Assembly: GCA_002300355.1 (NCBI GenBank)
Contig: NSGV01000003.1
Coordinates: 434,001-498,000 of the forward strand
Direction: 5' to 3'
Length of the DNA stretch: 64,000 nucleotides
DNA from: Streptomyces sp. TLI_235
GTDB lineage: Bacteria > Actinomycetota > Actinomycetes > Streptomycetales > Streptomycetaceae
In this document: one piece after another, positions 8,416-16,963 of the stretch
Layout: every line of letters starts with the position of its first letter
How positions within the stretch are numbered: the first letter of the stretch is position 1
Notes under the pieces: generated by a model
The model's input: only the letters and a program-made list of their open reading frames with translations
The model's database searches: none
Told to the model about the DNA's origin: nothing
Translations under genes and position numbers: made by a program

Positions 8416-9354
8416 ATGGCGGTGAGAGCAGTGGACGGCGCAGCACGATCGCGCACCTGGCGCCCGCCATACCCGCTCGACCTAGCCGCCGTGATCGCAC
8501 CGCTGCGCCGCGGCGCGGGGGATCCGACGATCCGCCTGGAGGCGGGCACCGTGTGGCGGGCCTCGCGCACCCCGACGGGGCTCGGGACGCTGCGCATCGT
8601 GGCCCGGCCGGCCGACGGCACGGTCGCCGCGACCGCCTGGGGTCCGGGCGCCAACTGGCTGCTGGAACAGCTGCCGGCGATGCTCGGCGCGAACGACCGG
8701 CCGGACGACCTGGTGCTGCCGCTCGGGAAGCTCCGGGACGTCCAGCGCCGCAACCCCGGCCTGCGGCTCGGCGCGACCGGCCTGGTCATGGACTCGCTCG
8801 TGCCGTCCGTCCTCGAGCAGAAGGTCACGGTGACCGAGGCACACAGGGCCTGGCGGTACCTGCTGCACCGTCACGGAACTCCGGCGCCGGGGCCCGGCGC
8901 GGAGCTCGGCCTGACTGTGCCGCCGTCGGCACGGGAGTGGGCGCTCGTGCCCTCGTGGTCCTGGCACCGCGCCGGGGTGGATTCGAAGCGCACCGAGACG
9001 GTGCTGCGCGCGGTGCGGCTCGCGCCCCGCTTGGAGGAAGCGTCCGCGATGGCTGGCACCGAGGGGGCGAACCGGCTGATGCACGTGCCCGGGATCGGGC
9101 CGTGGACCGCAGCCGAGACGCTGCAGCGCTGCAACGGCGACCCCGACGCGGTCTCGGTCGGCGACCTCCACCTGCCGAACACCGTCGTCTTCGCCCTCGC
9201 CGGGAAACCACGCGGCACTGACGAGGAGATGCTCGAACTCCTCGCCCCCTACGCCGGCCACCGCCACCGCGTCTGCCGCCTCATCCGGGCCCTCGGCGTC
9301 CGCGCACCGCGGTTCGGGCCTCGGATGACGCCCAACGACCACTGGCGGCGATAA
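8416..9354 (+). CDS. AlkA-like DNA-3-methyladenine glycosylase family protein
   Basis: A 312-residue protein with a helix-hairpin-helix-GPD base-excision fold: LMHVPGIGPWTAAETLQR is the HhH motif and VSVGDLHLPN carries the expected catalytic aspartate. An N-terminal AlkA-like domain and a middle helix with SLVPSVLEQKVT (substrate-pocket region) precede it. It should remove alkylated purines from DNA. ATG 8416 was chosen because it precedes the first conserved part; no strong ribosome site is seen and an earlier GTG at 8368 is possible. It is divergent from dnaE2 and shares its control region with the LexA-like box. Confidence 0.8.
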   Translation: MAVRAVDGAARSRTWRPPYPLDLAAVIAPLRRGAGDPTIRLEAGTVWRASRTPTGLGTLRIVARPADGTVAATAWGPGANWLLEQLPAMLGANDRPDDLVLPLGKLRDVQRRNPGLRLGATGLVMDSLVPSVLEQKVTVTEAHRAWRYLLHRHGTPAPGPGAELGLTVPPSAREWALVPSWSWHRAGVDSKRTETVLRAVRLAPRLEEASAMAGTEGANRLMHVPGIGPWTAAETLQRCNGDPDAVSVGDLHLPNTVVFALAGKPRGTDEEMLELLAPYAGHRHRVCRLIRALGVRAPRFGPRMTPNDHWRR

Positions 9355-9580
9355 TAACGTCGAACCGCCGGAGCCTCGCGGCGACTGTTCTTCCCTAACT
9401 CGCCGCGTCCACCCCCGAGTCAGCGACGCAGCTACTTCCGATCACTTCCAGGATTCTTTCCGGCAATCGTGTGACTGGCCGCCAGATAGCTGGCACTTCA
9501 CGTGCGCCGCTCGGGTGAACGGAAACACACTCCGCTTGGGTCGACCCGCAGGATCGCAGCCATGATGCTCCACTCACCAC

Positions 9581-10108
9581 ATGAGTGAGACCGTCATCAT
9601 CGTCGCCGCCATCACGGCCATCTCCACGCTGGCAGCGTCTGCAATCGCCTCCATGCTTGCCTTGCGAAGTTCCCGACAGCAGATCAGCCTTCAGGAGAAG
9701 CTGGCCGACAAAGAGCATGACGAAAGACGAGCAGTGGAGCTGCGCGAAGTGCGGCGACAGGCTTATCTGGACTTCCTCGGATCCATCGATTCAACCATGA
9801 ATGAACTACGGAAGGTGCGAGGCCTACGACTCACCGATGAGGAATATAAGGAGTGGGATAGTTCCGTCACTAAACGCTACAACAATGCCCTCTTCTGCTC
9901 CCGCCTTGTTGCAATTGCAGGCCCTGAAAGCCTCGATTCCAAAGCGGCCGAGCTATGGGCAGCTGTCGCCGTCGAGGTACGCGCCATGCGCCGCAACTGG
10001 GAGACCACTGGAAAAGTGGGCGCCCCACAAGAAATTCGCGACAAGAGAACATATATCCAAGAAGATTTCGCCTCCGCCTCTCGGCGCGCCCTGGGCGGCG
10101 ATGACTGA
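9581..10108 (+). CDS. Unknown protein with one N-terminal membrane helix and a coiled coil
   Basis: A 175-residue protein. Residues 4-28 form one hydrophobic helix (VIIVAAITAISTLAASAIAS). Residues 30-65 are charged and heptad-like (LQEKLADKEHDERRAVELRE), so a membrane-anchored coiled coil is likely. The rest is helical without a known domain. Its base composition is visibly less GC-rich than its neighbours, with codons such as AAT, TAT and AGT, which suggests recent transfer. The ATG at 9581 sits inside a short inverted repeat (CACTCA at 9571-9576 against TGAGTG at 9582-9587) that could hide the start. No function is assigned. Confidence 0.6.
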   Translation: MSETVIIVAAITAISTLAASAIASMLALRSSRQQISLQEKLADKEHDERRAVELREVRRQAYLDFLGSIDSTMNELRKVRGLRLTDEEYKEWDSSVTKRYNNALFCSRLVAIAGPESLDSKAAELWAAVAVEVRAMRRNWETTGKVGAPQEIRDKRTYIQEDFASASRRALGGDD

Positions 10109-10240
10109 CGCAATGTGCACTCTGGGGGCGCCATGAAATCGGCCGCCTCCCAGTTGACCCCAGATACTGGCACACCACAGTCGGGTGGGCAGCACAGCCA
10201 CGGAGGGAGCAGCCGACCGCGGTGATCACCTGTCGGGTGG

Positions 10241-10977
10241 TCAGGTGGGGTCGGGAACGGGCTCCAGGAGCTGGGGACCGTTGTTGCGGACGTTGTTCAC
10301 GGCGGTGGAGACCGGGGTGGCGGTGAGTTCGCCGCCTGCGGGGGTGCGGAGCAGGGCGCGGAGTTTGTCGGCGTCGGTGCGGGCGGGGTCGAGCCAGGCG
10401 TCGGCGTCGGCGGGGCCGATGGTGAGGGGCATGCGGTCGTGGATGTGGCCGGCGGCGTCCGTGGCTTCGGTGGTGATGACGGTGACGGTGGCGAGCCAGG
10501 CGGCGGGGTCGCCGTCGGGGCGGGTCTTGTCGTGCCAGAACTCGTAGAGGCCGGCCATCGCCATCAGGGTGCCGTCGGCGGGAGCGATGAAGTAGGGCTG
10601 TTTGCGGGGCTTGGCGCCCTCGGCGGCCGGCAGCGGGGTCCACTCGTAGAAGCCGTCGGCCGGGAGCAGGCAGCGGGGGAGGCGAAGGCGCGGCGGTAGG
10701 CGGGCTTCTCGTGGACGGTCTCGACCCGGGCGTTGATCATGCGGGCGCCGACCGAGGGGTCCTTCGCCCAGGACGGCACCAGGCCCCAACGGAGCGCGCG
10801 GAGTTGGCGCTGGATCTCGCCGGTGTCCTTGTCGAGGCGCTCGAGAACCGTCCAGACCGGCTTCGTCGGGGCGACGTTGTAGTCGGGCTGCAGCGTCTCG
10901 GCGGGGTCCCAGCGGGCCACGTTGAACAGGCTGACGAGGTCCTGGGGGCTGCTCGTGGAGACGTACCGGCCGCACAT
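10241..10977 (-). pseudogene. SRAP (SOS response-associated peptidase, YedK/HMCES type), frameshifted
   Basis: SRAP proteins crosslink through Cys2 to abasic sites in single-stranded DNA. All key residues are readable: MCGRY at the start (10977), MINARVET (Asn), PADGFYEW (Glu) and HDRMPLTI (His). They fall in two frames that join at a run of five G (plus strand 10675-10679), where one missing base explains the shift (KPAYRRAF / CLLPADGFYEW). The span of 737 bases is one short of a multiple of three. Either the gene is inactivated or one base was miscalled in the run. It is divergent from the unknown gene at 11146 and sits in the repair group. Confidence 0.8.
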
Positions 10978-11145
10978 CCTCCCCACTGTGCCACCGCGCG
11001 CCGACAACCCGGCGCACCGGCACGGCCCGCAGCATGGCAGGGGGCGCGCGGGGGGCCGGGTACGACCGTGGTGTGTCGGCCGGCCGGGTCGATCCCGGTC
11101 CGCACCGGCGGGGCTGCTGCAGCAGACCGAGGGCGGCTTCGTACG

Positions 11146-11436
11146 ATGGCGGCTGTGCCGAAGAACGAACAGCCGATCGAATTTCCGTCCGAGCTGCTGG
11201 CGAAGGAAGCCGCCCTGCGCGCGGCCCGCACCGCCCACTTCGACTACCTCCGCACGCTGCCGAGCGGGTGGGACGTCGAGGTGACCGACGAGCAGCGCGC
11301 CGAGTCCGCCCGGCTGCGGGAGGGCGAGCGGCAGGCCGCGGCCGCGCTGGCCGCCGACGGCTACTGGGCGGCGCTGGCGCCGCCGGACCGCGTCGGCCAC
11401 CGCGCCGCCCTCACCCCCACCGCACTGCCCGAATAG
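11146..11436 (+). CDS. Small hydrophilic unknown protein
   Basis: A 96-residue protein, alpha-helical and charge-rich (FPSELLAKEAALRAARTAHF; VTDEQRAESARLREGERQAA). The start is ATG 11146, with GTG 11155 as an alternative; no clear ribosome site is visible. Codon use is typical of the window. It is divergent from the SRAP gene and 80 bases ahead of the ligase gene in the same direction, so it may be co-transcribed with that. The family is not recognised. Confidence 0.5.
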   Translation: MAAVPKNEQPIEFPSELLAKEAALRAARTAHFDYLRTLPSGWDVEVTDEQRAESARLREGERQAAAALAADGYWAALAPPDRVGHRAALTPTALPE

Positions 11437-11516
11437 CAGGCCGGCTTGGGCCGGGCCGGTGATCATCCGGCCCGGCCACCGCGGCGCACACAGCGCACGG
11501 CGGGACGCTGGACCGC

Positions 11517-12440
11517 GTGCCCCGTACACGACAGACCGTGGTGCTGCGCCCGCCCATCCCGGTGATGCAGCCGGTCCTCGCCCGCACCCTGCCTCCGGAG
11601 GACGGCCTGCCCGGCGGGGTCCAGTACACGCCCAAGTGGGACGGCTACCGGGTGCTCGCCTGCGTGCAGGAGGACCACGCGCCGCTGCTCCTGTCCCGCC
11701 GCGGCACCGTCCTCAACAGCCGGTATCCGTCGGTGCTGCCGGCGATCGCCGACCTGCCGGTCGGCCTCGTCCTCGACGCCGAGCTGTGCGCGTGGACGCC
11801 GCGGCCCGGCGGCGGCCCGGGCCGGCTCGGCTTCCACGCCCTGGCCCGGACCGCGGGCGCCCGCGCCGAGGCTGGTACCCAGCTCGTGATCGTCGCGTTC
11901 GACGTCCTCGCCGTACCCGGGCGCGACGTCAGATCGGCCCCGCTCCGGGAGAGATGGGACCTGCTCTCGCTGATCATGATCGGCGCCCGCCCCCAGATCC
12001 AGCAGTCCATGGAGACCCGCTCGCTGGCCGAGGCGCAGCAGTGGTACCGCGACCTGGAGCCGCTCGGCATCGAGGGGGTGTGCGCGAAAGGCCTCGACAC
12101 GGTGTACACCACCTCGGGCGGGAACGCCCCCGGCCGGTGGATCAAGGTCCGGCACGCGGAGACGATCGATTGCCTCGTCGCGGGTGTCACCGGTTCGCTG
12201 GCCCGTCCGGAAGCTGTCCTCGTGCAGCTCCCGGACGGTCGGCAGGAGGTCACCTCGCCGCGGCTCACCACCGCGCAGGCCCACCAGGTCGCCGGCGCGG
12301 TGGCTGGTCGGCTGCGCCCCGCGACCGCCGGGCGGGCCCGGGTCCACTGGATCGCGGAGCCGCTGCCGGTCGCGGAGGTCCGCATCGGAACCGGTCGGCA
12401 CGGTGGTGTGCGGTTCGTACGGCTCCGGCCGGAGGAGTAG
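11517..12440 (+). CDS. ATP-dependent DNA ligase, LigC type (adenylation and OB domains)
   Basis: A 307-residue protein beginning at GTG 11517. The nucleotidyltransferase motif I is YTPKWDGYRVLA, with the lysine that takes AMP. LVLDAELCAW corresponds to motif III/IIIa, IEGVCAKG to motif IV and GRWIKVRH to motif V. The length fits the short LigC ligases of actinobacteria, which work in base excision and backup end repair. No Ku or LigD gene is present nearby. The gene is intact and ends before a hairpin with a long loop. Confidence 0.8.
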   Translation: MPRTRQTVVLRPPIPVMQPVLARTLPPEDGLPGGVQYTPKWDGYRVLACVQEDHAPLLLSRRGTVLNSRYPSVLPAIADLPVGLVLDAELCAWTPRPGGGPGRLGFHALARTAGARAEAGTQLVIVAFDVLAVPGRDVRSAPLRERWDLLSLIMIGARPQIQQSMETRSLAEAQQWYRDLEPLGIEGVCAKGLDTVYTTSGGNAPGRWIKVRHAETIDCLVAGVTGSLARPEAVLVQLPDGRQEVTSPRLTTAQAHQVAGAVAGRLRPATAGRARVHWIAEPLPVAEVRIGTGRHGGVRFVRLRPEE

Positions 12441-12509
12441 CCGGGCGCAGCGGCCGCGAGCCGTTCGCCGCCGCGGGTGCGCGGAGGGCGAGTGGTGCCG
12501 GAAACGACG

Positions 12510-12555
12510 AAGGGCCCGGCACCGTGGGGATCGTGTGGGGATCGGTGCCGGGCCC
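12510..12555 (+). terminator. Hairpin with a 20-base loop after the ligase gene
   Basis: The arms 12510-12522 and 12543-12555 (AGGGCCCGGCACC and its complement) pair perfectly. The 20-base loop contains TGGGGATCG twice, so the loop seems to have been lengthened by a small duplication. The remaining bases to 12705 hold no gene. Confidence 0.75.
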
Positions 12556-12705
12556 TGGGCCGGAGGTGTGGTGCGCGTGTCGGGGCGGGCAGTTGTGCTC
12601 ACGGCCCTGGTCGGACGTCCTCAGGTCGGCGTTCCAGCCCCGCACCCGTGATGCCTTGGCAGCCCCCGGCCGGCTCGCGCCGGGTCCGGGTGGTGGGCGC
12701 GGGCG

Positions 12706-12921
12706 TCAGTGCGGGTAGTCGGTGGGGGCGGGTCGGCCGTCCGTCGAGCCGCCGGGGTGGTCGGTCGCCGTCGATCCGGCCGTGGGCCTGCCGGCCGGCA
12801 TCGGGTGGGGCTCCAGGTGTGTCGTCGCGGAGATCGCCCACATGGCGATCAGGCAGACGATGGCGGCCGCCCAGATCACGTTCTCGACGGTGATGTCGGG
12901 TTCTCTCTCATTGGCGCGCAT
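12706..12921 (-). CDS. 71-residue single-pass membrane protein
   Basis: ATG 12921 is preceded by an excellent ribosome site (AAGGAGA, 7 bases away). Residues about 14-31 form one membrane helix (VIWAAAIVCLIAMWAISA). The C-terminal 35 residues are rich in Pro, Thr and Gly and low in charge. It lies 80 bases downstream of the HAD-like gene on the same strand and could be the last gene of that unit. The family is not recognised. Confidence 0.65.
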   Translation of the reverse strand: MRANEREPDITVENVIWAAAIVCLIAMWAISATTHLEPHPMPAGRPTAGSTATDHPGGSTDGRPAPTDYPH

Positions 12922-13000
12922 GGGTTCTCCTTGGTCGGTGTGGTGGGTGCCGGTCGGCACGAGCCAGCCGGTGGGTGGCGGTGTTGGTGCGGTCGCGCTC

Positions 13001-13345
13001 TCAGGGGCGGGCGCCGGCGGGGTTGTCCAGGCCGATGGCCCGGGTGACGACGGCGAGGGTGGCGGTCCAGTCGCCGGCGAAGTGGACAGCCTTGTCGCAG
13101 ACGTAGCAGGCGGCGCCGAGCTTGAGGTTGGTGACCAGGACGTCGCCTCGCTCGGTCCAGTAGGCCCGGTCGGGGTCGTCGTTGACCCGGGTCGTCAGTC
13201 CGCTGTGCCGGTTGACCCACTCGGCGACCGCGCGGTGATAGCGGCGATGGCGGGCGGTGTAGACGAACACGGCGCGGTGCGCGGCGAGCAGGCGCAGGGC
13301 CTCGATCGCGCCGGGGACCGGCACGCCGCACACCTCGCCGTTCAT
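13001..13345 (-). CDS. Small HAD-like protein coupled to the TnpB-related gene
   Basis: A 114-residue protein. VFVYTARHRR resembles HAD motif II, and VLVTNLKLGAACYVCDKAVHF resembles the lysine/aspartate motif III region of small HAD phosphatases of the type 'VFVFTAR...LPVTxxK...DD'. The usual DxDG motif I at the N-terminus is missing: the protein begins MNGEVCGV where such proteins have DxDGVV. The ATG overlaps the TGA of the TnpB-related frame (ATGA, 13345-13342), so it is translated by coupling. It may be inactive or may have lost its first residues. HAD identity is moderate; the coupling is seen directly. Confidence 0.5.
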   Translation of the reverse strand: MNGEVCGVPVPGAIEALRLLAAHRAVFVYTARHRRYHRAVAEWVNRHSGLTTRVNDDPDRAYWTERGDVLVTNLKLGAACYVCDKAVHFAGDWTATLAVVTRAIGLDNPAGARP

Positions 13346-14516
13346 CCCCCGCCGGCATCGCTCTGGTGCTGGCGGGGCGGTGCCGTCCGTCGCCGGACGG
13401 GGTGTCCGAGGGCGCGTCGTCCGATCGCCACGCCGGCAGCCTGATGGCGGGTGACGGGGCGTCTGGTTGTGGTGAGGGGCTTCTGCCAGTGCTGGCCGCC
13501 CCACAGGCTGGTGTAGGCGGGGTCCACGGCGATGACGCTGATTCCGGCTTCGGTGGCCATCGACAGGAGCCGGGCCTTGAGTTTGCCGGTGGGGATACCG
13601 GAGATCAGCTGCCAGAAGCGGCGCTTGCGGCCGTGCTTCTCGCGGGTCTTGGAGTCGGTGAAGTCGAGGTCCTCGACGGCTATCGCGCGGACGCCGGTCG
13701 CCGTAGCCCGGTGCAGGAGGCGGGTGAGGGCGTGGCGGAGCTGTGCGTCCCGGTGGGTCGCGGTGCCGCTGAGGTCGTAGTCGAAGCGGCACGGCCGGCC
13801 GGTGGGGTTGCCGTGGCTGTCCAGCCGCCACGCGGCGAGGTGGTCGGCGTTCATGTCCACGCCGATCACCTCACCCGCCCGCAAATGTCTCCAGCGGCAC
13901 GATGAGAAGGTCTTTGCGCTGCCAGGAAGCGTCGAGGTACCAGCGTCCGCGTTCCGTGTCGAGGTGGATACGGTAGGCCACGGCGCGGTTCGCTTCGATG
14001 CGGTCGCGCCATTCGTCGCCCCGGTGCGGGAACGAAACCTTCGCGGTGAGGACGTACCGGCCGTTCCTGGCGTTGGCGTGCCCGGCGAGCGGGGTGGGCA
14101 GCTTGACGCTGATCTCCCCTTCGCACGTGATACGGATCGTCTCGTTGCCGAAGCGTTTCCCGGACTCCCCGTCAGCGGACAGGAACCAGCGGGCGGCTTC
14201 CCACCGCTGGCGCCACTGCGGCTCGGTGAGCTGCGCGGCGGTGAGGTTGTGCCGGGTGTTGAGGAGCCTCCTCCCGCCGCGCACCACAACGACATGTCCG
14301 GCCTCACGCTCCGCCATCACGGCCGCGTGCCGGTCCTCCAGCACGGACAGCCGCCGGGACTTGACGAACCAATCCTGCTTGGAGCGGTAGCCGCCGGGGG
14401 CGCTTGCTGCCCTTCTCGCCGAGCGGCAACGACAGCCGGTGCGCGATGGTGCGGATACCGGCGTCGAGCCATTGCAGGTGGGCGTGCTGAGCGCGGCGCG
14501 ACAACGCCCACTGGTC
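13342..14516 (-). pseudogene. TnpB-related (IS605/IS1341 accessory) gene, two frameshifts
   Basis: Three frames together give one protein of about 390 residues. From 14516, HLQWLDAGIRTIAHRLSL leads to a C-run (plus strand G-run 14396-14400). After a one-base shift it continues YRSKQDWFVKSRRLSVLEDR to 13890, and a second shift leads to VIGVDMNADHLAAWRLD (RuvC motif I), IAVEDLDF (motif II) and VDPAYTSLWGGQHW. The end reads TRHQAAGVAIGRRALG, where the related Streptomyces proteins have an Asp in the HDAA position, so the third RuvC aspartate looks replaced by Gln. No zinc-ribbon CxxC pairs are seen. No TnpA or IS ends were found. It is broken, and its nuclease centre is probably dead as well. 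Confidence 0.7.
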
Positions 14517-14675
14517 ATGACCGGCTCCGCCTCCTGCTCGCCCGGCCCGACCGCACCATCGAGGAGACCTGTGAGCGGCTCCTGCGCGAGCTCCGCCACT
14601 CCGGGCGACCACGACGACGTCGCCCTCCTGATCGCCCGGGTGCGGCCCGCCGGGTCAGGGCACGGCCCGTCCTGA
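14517..14675 (+). pseudogene. Tail of a SpoIIE/PP2C-type phosphatase
   Basis: Frame-shifted tail of a PP2C phosphatase domain. One frame gives TIEETCERLLRELRHSG and another gives DHDDVALLIARVRPAG, the conserved 'GDHDDVALLIARV' ending. Nothing of the 400-residue body is present. The fragment begins exactly where the TnpB-related gene begins on the other strand, so the insertion or a later rearrangement removed the rest. Confidence 0.6.
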
Positions 14676-14841
14676 ACGATGGAGCGGCCGGGACGCCGAC
14701 CGGGTGAGGGAGATGATTTCCGCCTTCCACTCCGTGACCCTTCGACTGCGGAGAGTCGCAGGTGCCCTAGCGTGATGACGCACCATCCCCGAGCGCCGGT
14801 CCCTGGCTGGGGTGGTCCGCCGTGGCCGAAAGGGAATGACC

Positions 14842-16122
14842 ATGCACCTTGTCTCCAGCCGCATCCCGCTCATCAGGGCTGCCCTGGCAGCCTGCGCGGT
14901 GTCAGTGCTGCTCTCGCCGTCCGCGATCGCCGCCCGGGCGGAAGCCGGCACACCCGGGGGCGGCCGGGGCGCGGTGGTCACCCTGAGGACCGCGAGAGTC
15001 GGGGCACCCGGGAACCCGTCGGTCGCCGTGGTGCCGTTCACCGACGCGATCTACCAGTCCTGCGCCGACGCGCCGCCGGACTCGACGGACTGCCTGACGG
15101 TCGGCAGCGTCGGCGCCCCCTACGAGATCGGACAGCTCGAGGTCACCGTGGGCCAGTGGGTGGCCTTCCTCAACACGATCGACCGCCGCGGGCGCGATCC
15201 GCACGACCTGTACGACCGGAGCGAGAGCGCGGCGGCCTGGCCCAAGTACGGCCCGATCGACTTCTCGCCCACCGCCGCCGACGGCCACCACTACTCCGTG
15301 GCTTACCCCGAGTGGGCGGACAAGCCGTACGGCTTCGCCAACTTCCTCAGGGCGGCCCGCTTCGTCAACTCCCTCTACAACGGACGTCTGGTCTCCAGGC
15401 GGACCGACACCAGCGGCGGCTTCGAGTACGTCACCTACCAGGTGGAACTATCGACGCAGACCGAACGCGGGATGTACGACCTCGCCCGGCCCGACGCCAC
15501 CCGCGCCCACGACTCCGGCTTCGTGGTGCCCAGCCAGGACGAATGGATCAAGGCCGCCTACTACGACCCCAACGGCGACGGCACCTACTCCTACTGGAAG
15601 TACCCGACCAACCCCGGCGTCTTCGGCGACGGCGACGCGAGCGCACCGTCACCCACCGTCCTCGACCCCGCCACGGGCGACGTCACGAACGCCGCCACCG
15701 AGCCGCTCGCCTCCTACCACGCCACCAACCAGCCCGCCCCGAGCTGGTGCCCCGGCCAGGTGCAGCCGGCCGTCTGCTCGACCGTCAACCCCTTCGGACT
15801 GGATCCCCTCGCCTACCGCGCGTTCTACCAGGGCAGCCTCAGCACCGTCGGCCAGGCCCGGACCACCTCACCGTGGGGCACCCTCGACCAGGGCGGCAAC
15901 GCGGTCGAGTGGACCGACAGCATCACCCCCGCGCCCGCCGGTGGCGACTCCGCCCGGGTCTGGCGCCGGCAGCACGGAGGAGTCTCCAACGCTCCGGCCT
16001 ACCAGATGTGGCCGTCCGCCGTCGGTCTGGAACCACAGGACAATCCCTTCTTCAGCCACGTCTATCCCTGGCTCGGGTTCCGGATCGGCGTGATCGGCGA
16101 CCGCAGCCCCTGGGCCCCCTGA
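14842..16122 (+). CDS. Secreted protein with formylglycine-generating-enzyme (SUMF1/EgtB) fold
   Basis: A 426-residue protein. AAAGGGA at 14829-14835 favours ATG 14842 over ATG 14836. Residues 1-31 form a signal peptide (AALAACAVSVLLSPSAIAARA). The body shows the SUMF1-type landmarks in order: EVTVGQWVAFLN, FVVPSQDEWIKAAYYD, GGNAVEWTDS (the GNVWEW motif) and WLGFRIGV (the GFR ending). The cysteines of true formylglycine-generating enzymes near the C-terminus are absent; the only late cysteines are in SWCPGQVQPAVC. It is therefore probably a secreted fold relative with another role. It is a single gene with no partner sulfatase. Confidence 0.7.
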   Translation: MHLVSSRIPLIRAALAACAVSVLLSPSAIAARAEAGTPGGGRGAVVTLRTARVGAPGNPSVAVVPFTDAIYQSCADAPPDSTDCLTVGSVGAPYEIGQLEVTVGQWVAFLNTIDRRGRDPHDLYDRSESAAAWPKYGPIDFSPTAADGHHYSVAYPEWADKPYGFANFLRAARFVNSLYNGRLVSRRTDTSGGFEYVTYQVELSTQTERGMYDLARPDATRAHDSGFVVPSQDEWIKAAYYDPNGDGTYSYWKYPTNPGVFGDGDASAPSPTVLDPATGDVTNAATEPLASYHATNQPAPSWCPGQVQPAVCSTVNPFGLDPLAYRAFYQGSLSTVGQARTTSPWGTLDQGGNAVEWTDSITPAPAGGDSARVWRRQHGGVSNAPAYQMWPSAVGLEPQDNPFFSHVYPWLGFRIGVIGDRSPWAP

Positions 16123-16257
16123 CACCCTGCCACTCTGTCGGCGCCGTCGGACGGTAGCGGCGCGAACAGACCGCCAAAGCGGCGTACACGGCACGGACAG
16201 CGCCCCGGGCGCGCCGAAGCGACGGGCAGCCTGGGCCGCATCGGCGGGCGGCAGCGG

Positions 16258-16770
16258 TCAGTGTGAGACCAATCCGACGCTGCGGACCCACACGGCAAAA
16301 GGTGCGGCCTCCGGCTCGGGAACGGTCTGCTCGGACTGGCCGTCCTCGGCCTCAAGGTCCGACCAGGCAACCAAGCCCCGCTCCTGGTCACACAGGAAGC
16401 CCTCGATGACAGCACCGAGATCGTCGGTGGTCACGTAGGAGCCGCCAAAGGGCAGCTCGTCCGTGGCCACCGATCCGGTTGAGCACTGGAGCTGTCCCGC
16501 CTGCTCGTCGTGCCACACGTAGAACGTCGCCGTCCCGGCGAAGCCCATGTCTCCGATGCGGAGCCGGATGCTTTCGGCGGTTCGCCCAAAGGCGGCGACC
16601 ACCTCCGACACGGACAAGACACGCCTGTCCTCGTCCTCCGCCCCCAACCACCAGGTGTTGGTCTCCCACTCCACCCGCCGATCAGCCGGCTCCAGCACCA
16701 GCGGTTCGTCCGCCACCTCAGCGATCCATGTCAACAGCACCTCAGAAATATCCCGGCACACCTCGGACAC
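16258..16770 (-). CDS. Unknown acidic cytoplasmic protein
   Basis: A 170-residue, acidic, soluble protein with no membrane helix. Recognisable features are a W-rich start (VEWETNTWWLGAEDEDR), a region with AGTATFYVWHDEQAGQLQCS and a D/E-rich C-terminal half. Codon use is normal for the window. No family is recognised. It faces the preceding secreted-protein gene tail to tail, and the 130-base gap has no clear hairpin. Confidence 0.55.
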   Translation of the reverse strand: MSEVCRDISEVLLTWIAEVADEPLVLEPADRRVEWETNTWWLGAEDEDRRVLSVSEVVAAFGRTAESIRLRIGDMGFAGTATFYVWHDEQAGQLQCSTGSVATDELPFGGSYVTTDDLGAVIEGFLCDQERGLVAWSDLEAEDGQSEQTVPEPEAAPFAVWVRSVGLVSH

Positions 16771-16963
16771 CAGGAAGCACCAAAAGAAACGATGTCTATT
16801 ACGGGCTCAGATGATGGTGAGAAGTGAGAGCACTCCGGGCGTGTCGTAGCAAGCGTTCTGAGACTGGGGCCAGCCTGGCAGGCCGTAACACCTTGTCAGG
16901 TCTCGGACCCACAGCCCCCGGGCGTCCAGGCAGCCGTGCCGGTCCCGAGGGCGTCGGACCGCC

